Origin: Pogonophryne albipinna
Taxonomy: Eukaryota; Chordata; Actinopteri; Perciformes; Artedidraconidae
DNA: 64,000 bases
Direction: 5' to 3'
Assembly (NCBI GenBank): GCA_028583405.1
Contig: CM053243.1
Location: 49,611,826 to 49,675,825, forward strand
Part shown: piece by piece, positions 21,906 to 34,059 of the stretch
Numbering within the stretch: the first letter of the stretch is position 1
How the letters are laid out: each line of letters opens with the position of its first letter
The notes under the pieces: model-generated
What the model saw: the letters and a program-made list of their open reading frames with translations, nothing else
Told to the model about the DNA's origin: nothing
Database searches by the model: none
Position numbers and translations under genes: made by a program

Positions 21906-23719
21906 GAATGGGTAGCTGGTGGATTTCAGACCTGCCAACTGTATTTTTGATTTAATTTCTGATATATATGGATGCACAGTTTGCTAGTGTTCTTTTCTTC
22001 CTGTTGTGTTTTTTCTGCTCCCAGTTAACAAGCCACCAGAGACAGAAACTTCCTGCAGATGTTAGCTCCTGAAAGGACAGCTGTGAACGCAACTGAGCTC
22101 AGTTAAAATACTGAGCCTCCAATGATGGAAAAGAACGCTGACTTCCTGTTAATTATCTGACAGCAGCAGAGCATCTCTGTTTATTTCAGCTGCTGCCTTG
22201 AGATGAATCATACCCGTCCACTTCTTCAGTATTAGAGACAGAGCATCTGAAGTTACATTACAAATAATAAAATATGAATCTATTCGCATCTCAAAATGTT
22301 TACTGACAGCATCTTCACAGCCAACATAACATGCACCGTTACAATGATAGAAAATGCAGCTTTCACCCTGATACATGTATGTATAATAGGACACATACTT
22401 GGTTTAGCTTTCTGTCCATGTGCATATGGCTGTATGAAGCTCAATGGCTGCTTTAACATCCAATGTATACACAATTCTTAAAAATGTAAATTTAAAAAAG
22501 GAATTCAACCAACCTTAAAATGTAATATATTGCATTATCTGATGCTTTATTTGTTTTTATATCTTTAAAACAGTTGTCAATCAGGACATTCAATTTAATT
22601 ATTGATGAAGTTATTACATTATTGGATTATATTTGTAATCAGGTAAAGTGCACATTTAATTTGATTACATATTCAGGAAAGTTTTTTTCCATTAGTAAGT
22701 GCCAGCGGGCTTTGACAAACTAAACTCATTGAGTTTCAGTGAGAATCTTTACCCCATTAGGGTGGAGTGGGGTAAGATGAGCCACTTATTACTTATGTTG
22801 TCCTCTGGGCAAGGAAACAATTTTTTGTGTCAAATGACAACAACAACCTTCACTTCAGGATGTCTTCTATCACAAAGGGCCATGAAAATAAGACTTCTAA
22901 AAAAAAGGGGTCTTTTGGCCAGGGCCGTATCCAGGATTTCCTAAATATCGAGGTCCAAATATGTTAGGGGGGTTCGGGGGATACCCCCCGAGATTTTTGG
23001 GATTTTCATGATCTCGTTAGGTGCTTTTTAAGTCCTGTGGGGGGTCACAAATTGGATAATATATTGATTTCAAACCATGTCAGTGGGCTGACAATGTCAG
23101 CATAAATTATTTTTGAAAGTGTAATGCATAAGAATCAGTTGATTGTTACTATGAATGATCTGGACATGCAGAAGAGCTAAAATGATCACAAAACATTGTC
23201 AACATTCATTTTCCATGTCTCTCTCCTTTCCATAACCTGCAGCCTCTCTTCCATCTTCTTTAGTCTCTCTGTCTTCTTCCTGTTCATTACTCTCTCTGTC
23301 CACTACTCTCTCTCTTTGTTCAATCTCTCCCTCGTTGTTCACTTTGCTCCTCCTCACTTGTCGCTCCTACCAGTGAATTAAAAGCAATTCAGCCATTTAG
23401 TTCATTTCACTTGTTTGTTTGCATTCTTTTTTTTACTTTAAATCAGTTTTGTTTGATTCGCAAAAGAGAACAAAGATGTAAGCAAATTGTATGTTATTAT
23501 GACATCATAACTGCAATAGATGTATGTTGTTTTACAATTATGCCTATTGTCTATATTGTAAATGAAGACTATTGTTATAGATGTATAGATAGATAGATGG
23601 ATAGATGGATAGATAGGGTTATTAAGCCTACATTCTTTTGTGCGACTGTACCTGCAGTTCCTCCCTGACTTCCATCACTTTCTCTCTCTCTGTCCTGTCT
23701 CTTCCTTGCCAAAGCTGAG
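21906..23719. other. Intergenic, no gene seen
   Basis: Mostly AT-rich unique-looking DNA. 22750-22790 (GGGGTAAGATGAGCC) and 22921-22955 (GGCCGTATCCAGGATTTCC) resemble transposon ends. A partly matching inverted sequence (GGTGGATATGGCC) stands at 28921, so an outer element may enclose the P-type element, but this is weak. 23577-23616 is a GATA/GATG microsatellite. Confidence 0.5.
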
Positions 23720-24663
23720 CTTCGACTCAGAGCCCTAGAGAGATAAGAGTTACGACACTCCCATAGACCTCCGTTGTAAAAAATGGCGGCGCCTACTTCC
23801 GGGGTATGGACATCGAAATAGTTCAAAATATTGTCATTTGGGCGTTGGACCTCATTCACTTACATTACGGCGCGTCGATTAGTCCCAGAGGTAATTTGCT
23901 GAAATATCGAACTCTTTTGAATTGTCAACTGTCTATATTGTATCAGAGGCCCTTTATGATGCTTATACTGGTCTTCATTTGTATATGCACAGCGTAATTA
24001 TCTATATTTTATCTTGGTTGTTACAACCAATTTTGCTAGCATTGCCTGCTAGTTAGCTAGCGCGACTTGGTCAGCTTTGAAGGTAAGATTTCAGTAATGA
24101 ATCGCTAGCAGCTTATATATCAATGATGCTGGGTAACTAACAAGCAGGATTTAGATTGATTATGTGTTTTTATTGTTATTTTGGTTTTTATCTGCTGAAC
24201 CTGACCGTGTCAGCCATCCTTAGTCGGCTTTTTCTGTATGATATGACTTAACTGCTAGCACTAGTAGAAATGAGGTGGCGTTTGTGATAAATATTTCATT
24301 TAATATTTAATTGAATTTTGGGATATACTAACATTTCATTATGTGACATGTTGACTGTACTTAGTTTTTTTTTGGTACTGTTCCGTGTTAACTCATCTGT
24401 ACTGTACAACTAGCCTAGCGCTACTTTTTAATGCTTGATGGCATGCTAGGATAGATTCCTTTGTATTGTAATACACACTAGTTTAATGATTGTTCATCAA
24501 AGGTATTATTCAGTATTAAAAAAATAATAGCCCACTGAACAGGCTACTCTACAGCAGTGAATGAAGGATGAGCCTAAAACATGGTCATGCATCCAACATG
24601 TTTATTTTTAACAAAATAAACACTTAAAAATAATTAGCACTTTTTTTTATTCAGCCTTATATG

Positions 24664-25449
24664 TCAGCCATGGTTGTTGCTTCTGCTGCTGCTGCTGGAG
24701 GAGGGTGCTGCTGCTGGAGGAGGGTGCTGCTGCTGGAGGGTGCTACTGCTGAAGGAGGGTGCTGCTGCTGGAGGAGGGTGCTGCTGCTGGAGGAGGGTGC
24801 TGCTGCTGGAGGAGGGTGCTGCTGCTGAAGGAGGCTGGTGCTGGCAACGGCTGCAGGTGATGACTGCTGAAAGAAGAGGAGGCTGCTGCTGCTGAAGGAG
24901 GGTGCTGCTGCTGGAGGGTGCTGCTGCTGGAGGAGGGTGCTGCTGCTGGAGGGTGCTACTGCTGAAGGAGGGTGCTGCTGCTGGAGGAGGGTGCTGCTGC
25001 TGCTGGAGGAGGGTGCTGCTGAATGAGGGTGCTGCTGCTGAAGGAGGCTGGTGCTGGACCGGGAATGGAGATGCCAAGTACATCGATGGCAACGAGTAAG
25101 GTGTTTGGCAGTGGCCTAGATGTTATGACCTTCGGTGCAGAGGTCTGTTGGGTCTTCTTTGCCTTCTTACTCTGACTCTTGCTGCCAAGATACCCTTTAT
25201 GTTTATCCTTCCTCTCAGCCCTGATGCACTTTGATGCAATCCTTAACCTCAGCCTGATGTATGTTGAGAGGATTTTTTTCTTCAGGTCATGGCATGAGGG
25301 AAGGTTGCTGTCCAGCAACATGGCTTCTTGTTCCAGCTGTGACACTGCATTTGAGGACTCCATGAGGGAATCGCTCGTCCTCACACGGAACAGCTGCTCC
25401 ACGTTCTGAACAAGGGTGAAAACCTCATCAGATGGACGGTAATCTGGCT
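24664..25449 (-). pseudogene. Transposon-encoded C-terminal exon with glutamine/proline repeat
   Basis: From the acceptor-like AAATTAG at 25450 the minus frame reads DYRPSDEVFTL, VSQLEQEAMLLDSNLP and GSKSQSKKAKKTQQ, then a repeat tract of QQQHPPPAAAPSFSSS type. The repeat comes from a triplet-rich minisatellite (24670-25060, GCTGCTGCTGGAGGAGGGT). Slippage has moved the frame within it, so no single frame covers the exon. I do not recognise a catalytic domain. The SKSQSKKAKK segment is basic and could be a nuclear signal. Confidence 0.55.
24670..25060. repeat. CTG-rich coding minisatellite
   Basis: Imperfect units of about 21-24 bp (GCTGCTGCTGGAGGAGGGT), some with AAGGAG in place of GGAGGAG. 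Roughly 17 units, interrupted near 24840-24890. Confidence 0.92.
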
Positions 25450-25826
25450 CTAATTTGGTTTGTGTTGAAGATTTTTTTTTTTTAATGCCGAATTAATCCT
25501 TTTCCGGTTTACCAGAGCCCTCTCTGCTCTCTTTCTTAGTAATCTCTCGCTTCTCAGTTGCCTCATTAGATCCTCCACGTGAGCCCGGTCACAACTGGCC
25601 CTTGGCAGTCTGGTCTCTGGAGCACCTGACCCTGGCAAACTGGTCTCTTCATAGCTGACCCCTGACTGACTGGCTCCTGGCACACTGATCTCTGGTAAGG
25701 TGGCCTCTTGATTGTCGGCCCCTGACATACTGGCCCCTGGCAGTCTGCTGACATCTGTCTCACTCTCTCTGTCTGTTATGTCCCTTTCATTCCCTTGGAA
25801 CTCCACCTCAATATCTCCCTGAATCT
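25450..25826 (-). pseudogene. Transposon-encoded exon with coiled-coil segment
   Basis: The acceptor TTGTTACAG precedes 25826. The frame has a degenerate repeat of LPGASMSGADNQEATLPE type (units of about 15 residues) and then HVEDLMRQLRSERLLRKRAE, a strongly charged heptad-like segment typical of a coiled coil. A possible donor (CTG|GTAAAC) lies near 25515. It sits between the THAP exons and the C-terminal exon of the same transposon. No known domain is recognised. Confidence 0.5.
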
Positions 25827-26114
25827 CTGTAACAATAACAAGGCAATCTTGCTGTTATATGTGTATGCTGCCTTTACATGTGCACCTATTGTCATTTAAG
25901 GGTACACTACACTCCTATAGTGACATGCATCTAAGTTCGTCTATTGGCAATGTTAAAGTATGAAGAAATCTGTAGATTATCTACATATGGTATATGAGTC
26001 TTCAGAGAATCCCTGAACCCTGGTAGTTTTGAAGCTGTATAATCTGAAGGTTGCATTAGGAGTGTAGTCTATCCTTGAATTATATAACATGGGAAACATT
26101 GTTAGCTTCATATA

Positions 26115-26311
26115 TCATACCAATGTTTGATGTGCCATAATAGGTGTGGTCATCATTCCTGACATTAACAGCTGGAGGCAAACTCCTTGACGTGGATTTC
26201 CTGTTGGAACAGCATCTGGCCTCAACCTCAAATTTCCTCCTGATTTGTTGCCAATATATTGGTCGTCTTCAAAGTGTACCTGTAGGTAGGTAGGTTTGAT
26301 CAGTTTCCACT
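26115..26311 (-). pseudogene. THAP domain, second exon
   Basis: The minus frame reads WKLIKPTYLQVHFEDDQYIG and then LRLRPDAVPT. That is the C-terminal half of a THAP zinc finger: the His-Phe pair and the characteristic A-V-P-T box. The cysteine expected three residues before the His is not present (Leu), so zinc binding would be compromised. Acceptor choice upstream of 26311 is uncertain. The donor QTL|GTATGA lies near 26120. Confidence 0.62.
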
Positions 26312-26409
26312 GCACACTTCAAATGTCATTGAAGAGTCATAATTCTCTACACTTGGAAATATGATGCCCTTTAAAATGTTAACAAGTCACCTCTGTGAAC
26401 ATTACTTAC

Positions 26410-26570
26410 ATGACGTGTTTTCTGCTGTTGTTGTCCTCTGTCAGACACAGGTTTTGTCTGTTGACCATTGCCATCCATCTCTTCCTTGGCTCTACGTCCT
26501 TAGGGAAGCCATACATCCGGAACCCCTTCTCGGATTGATTAGAGCATCCAAATGCTGCACATCCAACCAT
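26410..26570 (-). pseudogene. THAP domain, first exon
   Basis: It starts ATG at 26570 and reads MVGCAAFGCSNQ, then GFRMYGFPKD and RKRWMAMVNR. These are the first two cysteines (C4, C9), the F-P motif and the conserved Trp of a THAP C2CH zinc finger. The donor CAT|GTAAGT at 26410 is good. THAP domains bind DNA and in P-type transposases recognise the element ends. The exon is too short to stand out among the open frames. Confidence 0.75.
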
Positions 26571-28333
26571 GGTATGACAACTGATCTATTAAAATGCAAT
26601 ATAAACGAAAGTGCCATAATATTTGTTGTCGTTGTGCAAACATTTTAACATGAATATTGCTATGTCCTCTGTTCAGTCTGCTCCCAACTGTATTCTCTCC
26701 CCTTATTCACCACTGTTCCTATTCTTGCTCTGCTTTTTAGGGCCCAGGAAATGGATGAAGAGGATGTCTCTTCAGTCAGGCTCCTGGATGCCTTAGAGTT
26801 CTGTATTGCTTTTTTGTAAATAGTTGCTTACCCTAACCCTTTTTTGTAAATAATATTTCTTTTTTATAAATAGTTGATTGTTTGTAAATATTTGTAAAAT
26901 GCCCCCCCCCCCCCCCACAATTGTTGTTCACACAATTATGCTTCTGTTTTTCACTTTTTGGTGTCCATTGTTCAGCCACTGTTTGGTAAGCAACAATTTG
27001 TTTTGGCCAAAATGTGTTATTCACACTCCTGACTCCAGTTTGATGTGCTGCACTCTCCTCTGAGTGGTCCTGATTTCAGGCAGAGGTCATGGCTTGGAAG
27101 GTTTTATATCATGTAGTGCCTCAACAGAACCTAATATGAATTGCTTTTTTCAGTTTCTCTTTTTTTTTCTTATTGTCTCGTCGCTGGATCACCTCCCCCT
27201 GGCAAAGTGGCCTCGTCATTGACAAACCTGTTTTTGTTGCTCTGTTGAACCATGGTTCAACAGGAGCTTCTGTAAATAGTTTTGTAAATAGTTTGAATAT
27301 TTATCATAGTAATCATTTTCAGTCTCCCACTCTGTCTCAATTTAATTTATCGTTTCTTTGCCCCCACCATATGTTTTGTTGTCCAAGAGCACTAATTTGG
27401 TCTGTGTTGAAGATTGTTTTACACTTTAGATTAATCAAATTGTGTTTTTTGGCTAAATTCATCTTTTTCTGTTTAACCCTAACCCTCTTTGTTCTCCTTC
27501 TCATTCATTTTACTTTGTTTTGTTCTAACACACATCACTTTTTCCATACACTGTTCTTAATACTTGTTCACACATTTGTTCGTCCCTTTTACTTTGTTCT
27601 TCCTGTTGTTCTTGTTCAAACACATATCAATTGTTCATCCACTGTTGTGGTAAAATTATATTCATAGTCTTAACATGATCATGCTACCCATGCTAACATG
27701 AACACAAGCGTTTCCCTCCAAAAATGTAAAACGTATCTAAGTAATAGCCTATTAATTATATTATTATTATTACTAATAGGCTACCAAGCTTTCCGTTGTC
27801 ACCCTGTCTCTCCAAATGCAAAACTGTCAATAAAAAGTATGCAATAATGCTATTACAGCTGAAAAAGTACTTGGGTGTGTGTGTTTTTTTAATATATATT
27901 TACCATTCAATAACGCAATCGCTGCTGTCTGTCTGTCCCATAGAAGAACCTTATATATACAGTCTATGAGAAGAACATGACAGCGCAGCGCAACTATACT
28001 ACGGACGTGACTGCCCTGGCAGTGACAGCAACATAGCCTGCTTGTGCTACCACACTTTCCCCTCAAAATATCGTTAAATAACGAAACTTGGAAATAGTGC
28101 CAATCCATACAAAGTGTAACCACATCATGTAAATATGAAAGCAATCTTTAAAAAATAACAGCGTTGGTTTAATCTATGACTATTTTGAGCATGTTTGTGC
28201 TGTTTTTGCCATAGAGAAGCATTGCCACGGAAGTGCGTTTGGAACTATCCCGGCATACATAAACCACGTGACCGGCTGGCGGTGACATCAAAGAGTGTCG
28301 TAACTCTTATCTCTCTAGGGCTCTGCTTCGACT

Positions 28334-29477
28334 GACGTAGTCTTTTCATTATATCTGAGTCAGTGTAAAAAGAAAACAATACAATGTTATATCTCCAATG
28401 TTTTACTCAAATTGAAATGAAAGAAAAGCATGACAACGTTTGTTAAAAGGTAATCCTTCTGACATTGGATGAATGTAATTAACTTTAGCTCTCTAGCTAG
28501 TTTATTCACGCTATTTAAACCAAAGTATAGCCTAAAGCTGCAAAATAAGTTAGTGTGCATGTTGTCTGACGTCCACTGACTAACGTAGAGCGTTCACACA
28601 GGATCTGCTGGTCCTATGATGTCCTGATGAACAGAAACACAAGCAGCCCACTGGACTCAGATCTCTAGATACCTCATCACTCCTCCTCTGGACTCAGATC
28701 TCTAGATACCTCATCATCACTCCTCCGCTGATCCGGTACAAGTCCGAGCTGCGGTGGTTTGTTGATACATGTCGTCTTCTTCTGTTTGCTTTAACCAAGG
28801 CTACGTACTTATGCAGCGCCATCGTCAGTAAATGGAAGTACTACAAAGAACCCCGTTTAGTGCAATTATTTCACAAGTTTAGTTATATACACAGCTCGAA
28901 AAAAAATTAGGTCCGGACCTCAATGGTGGATATGGCCATGTTTTTGGCTTAACTTGCCCCATCTTGATCGGAGTCAAGGCGTACATCAAGACATCTGGGG
29001 GTAAACTGACCAATTGACTTGTTCAAGTTTAAACCTGAGCATAAGTAAATATATCATCTGTAAGAGTTGGTGAGGACCTGATAATATATTCCGGGAAATT
29101 ACTCAGACCTACTAATTGACCTGACCAAAGTTATTGAGTCTATGTAAGTTTACTGCTTGGCTCAGATCCACCAAGGTCAGTAAGATCTCACCTCTATTAA
29201 CTCCCTGAAGAACCAGGTTCAATTAACTGCTGTTTCAATGCAGACGACCCCCTAAATCTGTTTAAGCGATCCCGAAGGATTTTGATATCGATAAATGAGG
29301 TGTGACCCTATCGAGTGGCAGGGTGCAATCTTACCTTTGAAGCAGGAGAGGAGAGCGCAGATGTCTTTTAAGTTGTCCCAATCCAAAAGGTGGGATCAGT
29401 TTATTTGAAGAAAAATAGGTCCAAACTAATACAGGGTTTTTACCTTCTCTCTTTACAACATTATAATCATACTATAC
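28334..29477. other. Intergenic, no gene seen
   Basis: Contains a direct repeat of about 39 bp (28652-28690 and 28691-28732; TGGACTCAGATCTCTAGATA) and, at 28900-28960, sequence resembling a transposon end. Otherwise nothing recognisable. Confidence 0.55.
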
Positions 29478-29832
29478 TAAATGATCAGGGGCGCTGTAAG
29501 GGGGTGAAAAGTTAGGACGATTCTAAGGGCCCGTGACTGACAGGGGCCCCAAATATTTTTAGAACATTAAGAAAAAAAATGTAAGTAACCTTTCATCAAT
29601 CATCAATAATTAACATTAATATAACGTCATATTGATGATGTACTCACTAAACTTACGATTCATTTAACTTATTTTCTTCCAAAAGTTAATTATCCAAAGC
29701 ATCGAACACCCCCATATATTTACATGTAATTGTTTGGTCCTGCCTCCAAACGCTGTGCGGCACCGCACTTTCTAGCAGCAGAGAGTGAGAGCACGAGGAG
29801 GGATGCTAGTACTTGGTACTTACGTGTGTACA

Positions 29833-29944
29833 ATGTCTCAACGACTAACAAAGTCAGGCTTTCAAGAAAGAAAAGAAAGGAGAGAAAGACAAGAGAGAGG
29901 GACTAAAGGGCGACAGTATGTCACCCAGTTTTTCAAAAGAAAAG
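29833..29944 (+). pseudogene. hAT transposase first exon
   Basis: It reads MSQRLTKSGFQERKERRERQ, then RQYVTQFFKRK, ending at the donor AAAG|GTGGGT. This short basic leader is what I know as the start of ZNF862/Tip100-type hAT proteins in fish, ahead of a TTF-type zinc finger exon. No zinc finger, catalytic or dimerisation exon is seen in the rest of the element, so it is an internally deleted copy. Confidence 0.7.
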
Positions 29945-32306
29945 GTGGGTGTGGTCTATGAGTGGTGGAAATTAGTCTGTTAGCTAAGCTTAATCCATTG
30001 TAGATAATAATTGTAATGTTTTGCTGACATTAAGTACTGTTAATATCTTCACAGACATTTTTTCATTTCACTCCTCTTTTAGCTGACATTTAATAAATGC
30101 AGGTACATTTTTAGCAGCTATTCATACAGATATAGTACCTCATTTCAGACAGTTTGAAACGCGAGGGCCGTGGCCGGCACGGGGTCTGCCCTCGCTCAAG
30201 GAAAACCTCCAGCTTGACTTGAGACCGCCCCCTTGATAAATAAATGTAATTATAATGAAGCCAGCTGCAATGGATCATTGATCCACCAGGGGGTACAGTG
30301 GGGTTCCACACTGGAGCTCATGTGAAATAAACTCTGATATAGTACGGTAGATTTATGTCTGGTAGGCTACTACTGTATAGCGGATCTTTGTTAAGATCCA
30401 TATGTCACGGATAGGATCATACTCTGTGCTAAATAAGAGACATGTAATCATTTAGGCTACAAAACATCACCATGTTTTTATTTAACAAAATAATGTTGGT
30501 TAGTCCACAACTACTGTACAAAAAACATCAGGAAGCCCGCCGGCTCCAAAAACAAACGGAAAGAAATGCTCTCAATTTTTAATTCTAATTTAATCATCAT
30601 CTTCACCACGATCATTTATGTTTATGTTCGCCGAATTGACATGAAAGCACTGACAAATATGAATATACTGTAGTCAACTTCATTAAAACGTTATTAACGT
30701 GCCTAAACTCAGTAATTCACAAAAAATATTTATATTTTAATGGAGCCTCGTCAGGCAGATCAGGGTTCCGACGCGTAGCGGAGGGATCTTGATCTGGATG
30801 AAGGGTGTTATTTTCCCCATAATGACCAAGTCGCTGCACATTATCCCGCTTATTACATGGCCACATTCTTAACAAAGTAACGACATGACTCCCAATATTA
30901 ATTGAAATGCTTTTATGGATTTAGAAAATGTTTTTATTGATTTAAAAAATAGTTGTATGTATTGATTTAAATTGACATGCATCCGCTAAGAAAAATAGTC
31001 CGTTGTTACCGTTTTTTAAACAGTCTGAATGAAACGGCAGCTCTCAGCTGTGTGTTTACACACCTAATGGCCCATCAGGCATAGCTCTGTCTCCCCCCCC
31101 CCCCATCTTACAGCTACACCATTGTTTGGTTTCCATGGTAGCGCGTCTCTTTTGTAGCTCGCGCAACTAAAAGTCTGAGAGGGTGAGGATTGTTCACAGA
31201 AAACAGAACAAGAATCGACAACTCCACCCTCTGCTCACTCCTTTCCTGTAAAATACAGGTCCAGCCAGGCAAAACAGTGCACTTCTCTTTCCCGCACTAC
31301 TGTGACAGACCATGGGGCTGGGTCAGCCACTAACATATTCATATTTTTCTTCTCAAAAAGAGAAATATGAACGTTAGTTTTTAACTGAAATGATCGAATA
31401 AAGTCAACATTTCACAGTGTTTACAAACATTGACTATACCGTTCACCAGCCCCACCCCCCTATGCCTATGTATGTTGCGAACTCTTTGTTTAAAACTAAT
31501 TGGCCATTGGAATGTGTGTGTCCCAACCCCCCCCTGTGATCTCTCTTCTCCAGCAGTCTGATTTGTGTTCGCATATTTATGCTGTCGCAGTTCCTGTTGC
31601 CGGATATAGCCTATCAAACATTTAATAAAAGTGAAAAACAATGAACAAGACTTAACGTATTAATAATAATTAATTATATTTATTCAGTTTGGATGTACGA
31701 TTTTTGACTTTGTTTAGAGCAGTGATCTTCTCTTCCTCTCTGCAGCAGAGAGCTAAGCGCTGTCAGACCGGACCTAACCCTGAAAAGTATTATCATTATG
31801 TTATTAGTATTAAATACATATAAGTATTTTTACAACTTGTATTTAGAAATACTCCATTGTAATTATTGATGCATAAATGTGTTCATCCATTCAATGTGGC
31901 ATCTGCTATAATTGGGTTAATGTATGATATTACTTCATAATACAATACATTATAATTAGGGCTGTCAGTCGATTAAAATATTTAATCGCGATTAATCGCA
32001 TGATTGTCCATAGTTAATCGCGATTAATCGCACATTTTTTATCTGTTCTAAATGTACCTTAGAGGGATATTTTAAGTTTTTAATACTTGTAATCGGGAAT
32101 TAATTAATGATGGCGCTCCATATATGACAGATTTTTGTAGACAAAGGATACTGGCCTATGCTGAAATATCGAAGTCTCTGCAGAGCACACACATGGCCAA
32201 AAAGACTGAGACCAACTGACCTTTGACCCTGACCGACAGTGTAACTTGAGAAGGCACTGTCAATGACTGACTCTGGGGCGAACCTGACCAAACTTGACTT
32301 TACAAC

Positions 32307-32712
32307 CTGTCAGTGCTGAGATATTATCAAGATCACTCACAGTAGCCCCTTGGCCACTGATTCTGCATCTAAGTTACCTGTTATAACTCAATCAATATTA
32401 GAAACATGTCAACATTCATCAAACAGTATCTTATCATGAGGTTCATGTGTAAAAAGGGGGAGTGTAAAATTCACAATGTACATTTTTCATTTGGGGACTG
32501 AAAGGAACCTGCTGCCCCAACTTGGATGTTCAATCTGACCATTGATTGACAGTTTTAGAATTGACCTGCTCCATATCTGGGGATAAGATACTGTTTGATG
32601 AATGTTGACATGTTTCTAATATTGATTGAGTTATAACAGGTAACTTAGATGCAGAATCAGTGGCCAAGGGGCTACTGTGAGTGATCTTGATAATATCTCA
32701 GCACTGACAGGT
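32307..32712. repeat. Hairpin-forming inverted repeat
   Basis: 32307-32436 (CCTGTCAGTGCTGAGATATT onward) is the near-perfect reverse complement of 32583-32712, with a spacer of about 146 bp. The arms show almost no divergence, so they are young or maintained. Confidence 0.92.
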
Positions 32713-32999
32713 AAAAGCAGTATCACCAGGAAATCATTCATTTTGTCAGCATCATGATTTTGGTTGTTTTTGAATCCATAACATTAGTGTGTTTCTTTAC
32801 CAGAAACATTAGCAGTTCATATTATATTTAGATTTTAAATGGGATCTCAAGGATTTCATTTAAAAATAAACACAGATGCTTGTCAGAAATTCAGAGCTAT
32901 TGAAATATGTTATTTGGTTCACCTAGAGATGTTGGAGTTTTGTTTTGTTGCCACAGTCCAAGTATTAAGATTCTGAAGCTGCACCAGCAGACAGGAGGT

Positions 33000-33680
33000 C
33001 TACAATCAATTTAGAAAACCTGTTCACAGACGGCTGTTGTTTTAAGACACCCCACCAACAGGCTCCAAGCGGCCTACGCAGTGGTGGGTCAAACAGCGGA
33101 GGGCCCAGGAGCCCTGAGCGTAGGCTTGAGGGATTTGTATCAGATTTCTCCACACAGGTTGGTGACGCCAAAGAGGGACCCAGGAGGCCGACACAGCGGA
33201 GTTCGTCTGACTGAAGGTCATCAGGACAAAGTGGCTCAACCCCAGGCTCTCCGGCCCCGACCGAGTGACCCAGCGGATCTCTCATGCCGTCCGTCTAGGA
33301 GGAAAGGGGGACAGCTGGAGCCAGTGTGCGGCGGGGAAACCACCTGCTAGGACCGTGGACGACATCAGGACGGACGTGGCCCTCGACGAGGAGGTCGACT
33401 CGGAAGCAGCCAACAGCGGACTGGAGGAGCAGGATCGGGAGGACATCTCTCCAGCAGTCGACCCGGGAGGCGTCATCAGCGGACCGGAGACGGAGGATCG
33501 GGAAGACATCTCTCCAGCATCGACCCGGAAGCCGCCATCAGCGGGCCGGAGGAGGAGGATCCAGAAGACATCTCTCTAGCAGGCAGCCCAGAAGCCGCCG
33601 TCAGCGGATCAGGGGGACAAAGACACGGCAAGCCAGGACGGCACAGGGGACTACACTTTCCGCTGAAACAGGTTGATATA
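33000..33680 (+). pseudogene. Retroviral integrase C-terminal remnant with repeated acidic tail
   Basis: The plus frame from about 33235 reads WLNPRLSGPDRVTQRISHAV, then GGKGDSWSQC and ARTVDDIRTDVALDEEVD. It aligns by eye with the integrase C-terminus of the provirus at 44101-44730, so it belongs to a related but distinct lineage. The tail carries three to four drifting repeats of an about 60-bp unit encoding EDREDISPA (33420-33600), later out of frame. Catalytic residues and everything upstream are missing. It precedes the LTR at about 34060-34988 in the same orientation, with a purine run (AAAAGAGGGG) just ahead of it. Confidence 0.7.
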
Positions 33681-34059
33681 GCCGGTGTGGAGTTTGTTTT
33701 AATATCCCATTTTTGAGGAACTTTGTTTTTCCCATTTTTTGAGGAACTTTGTTTTAATATCCCATTTTCTGAGGGAGAAGCTGCCCCTTCCCCTTCGTAC
33801 CAAATGCCCTTGTTGGCTTACGCGTCGGAGGAGGACGAGCACGATGACTCAGCCGACAAGGACAATTTTTTAACATATTTTGGTCTCCCTCCACTGTCAT
33901 AAGAAGTTGTTATGGTGGACTGTTCCTAAAGGTTTAAAGTGCTCTAAATCCCAGCGACTGATGGATTTATATAAATGTTGGGGAACAGACAGTAGACAAG
34001 AATGACGGTGGTTATGTTTCAAATGCTGTGTATAAGTTGATCTCTGAGGGTGAGATCAA

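Larger units (their letters stand above)
23728..28325 (-). mobile_element. P/THAP-type DNA transposon, 4598 bp
   Basis: The inverted ends CAGAGCCCTAGAGAG (extending about 33 bp, through GATAAGAGTTACGACACTC) are flanked by 8-bp CTTCGACT (23720-23727 and 28326-28333). The minus strand carries a spliced frame beginning with a THAP-type DNA-binding domain (26570 downward) and ending in coiled-coil and low-complexity exons (25826 to 24664). An 8-bp duplication plus THAP points to the P superfamily. hAT or Kolobok are less likely alternatives. I found no catalytic core. 26650-28250 is leader or non-coding. Confidence 0.75.

Noticed and set aside
27173..27667. 164-codon hydrophobic frame in the P-type element
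   Set aside because: Low-complexity T-rich DNA, partly a degenerate duplicate of the 25440-25520 region; no domain.
22921..28938. An outer transposon enclosing the P-type element (GGCCGTATCC and GGATATGGCC ends)
   Set aside because: Similarity of the ends is short and imperfect and no duplication could be read.
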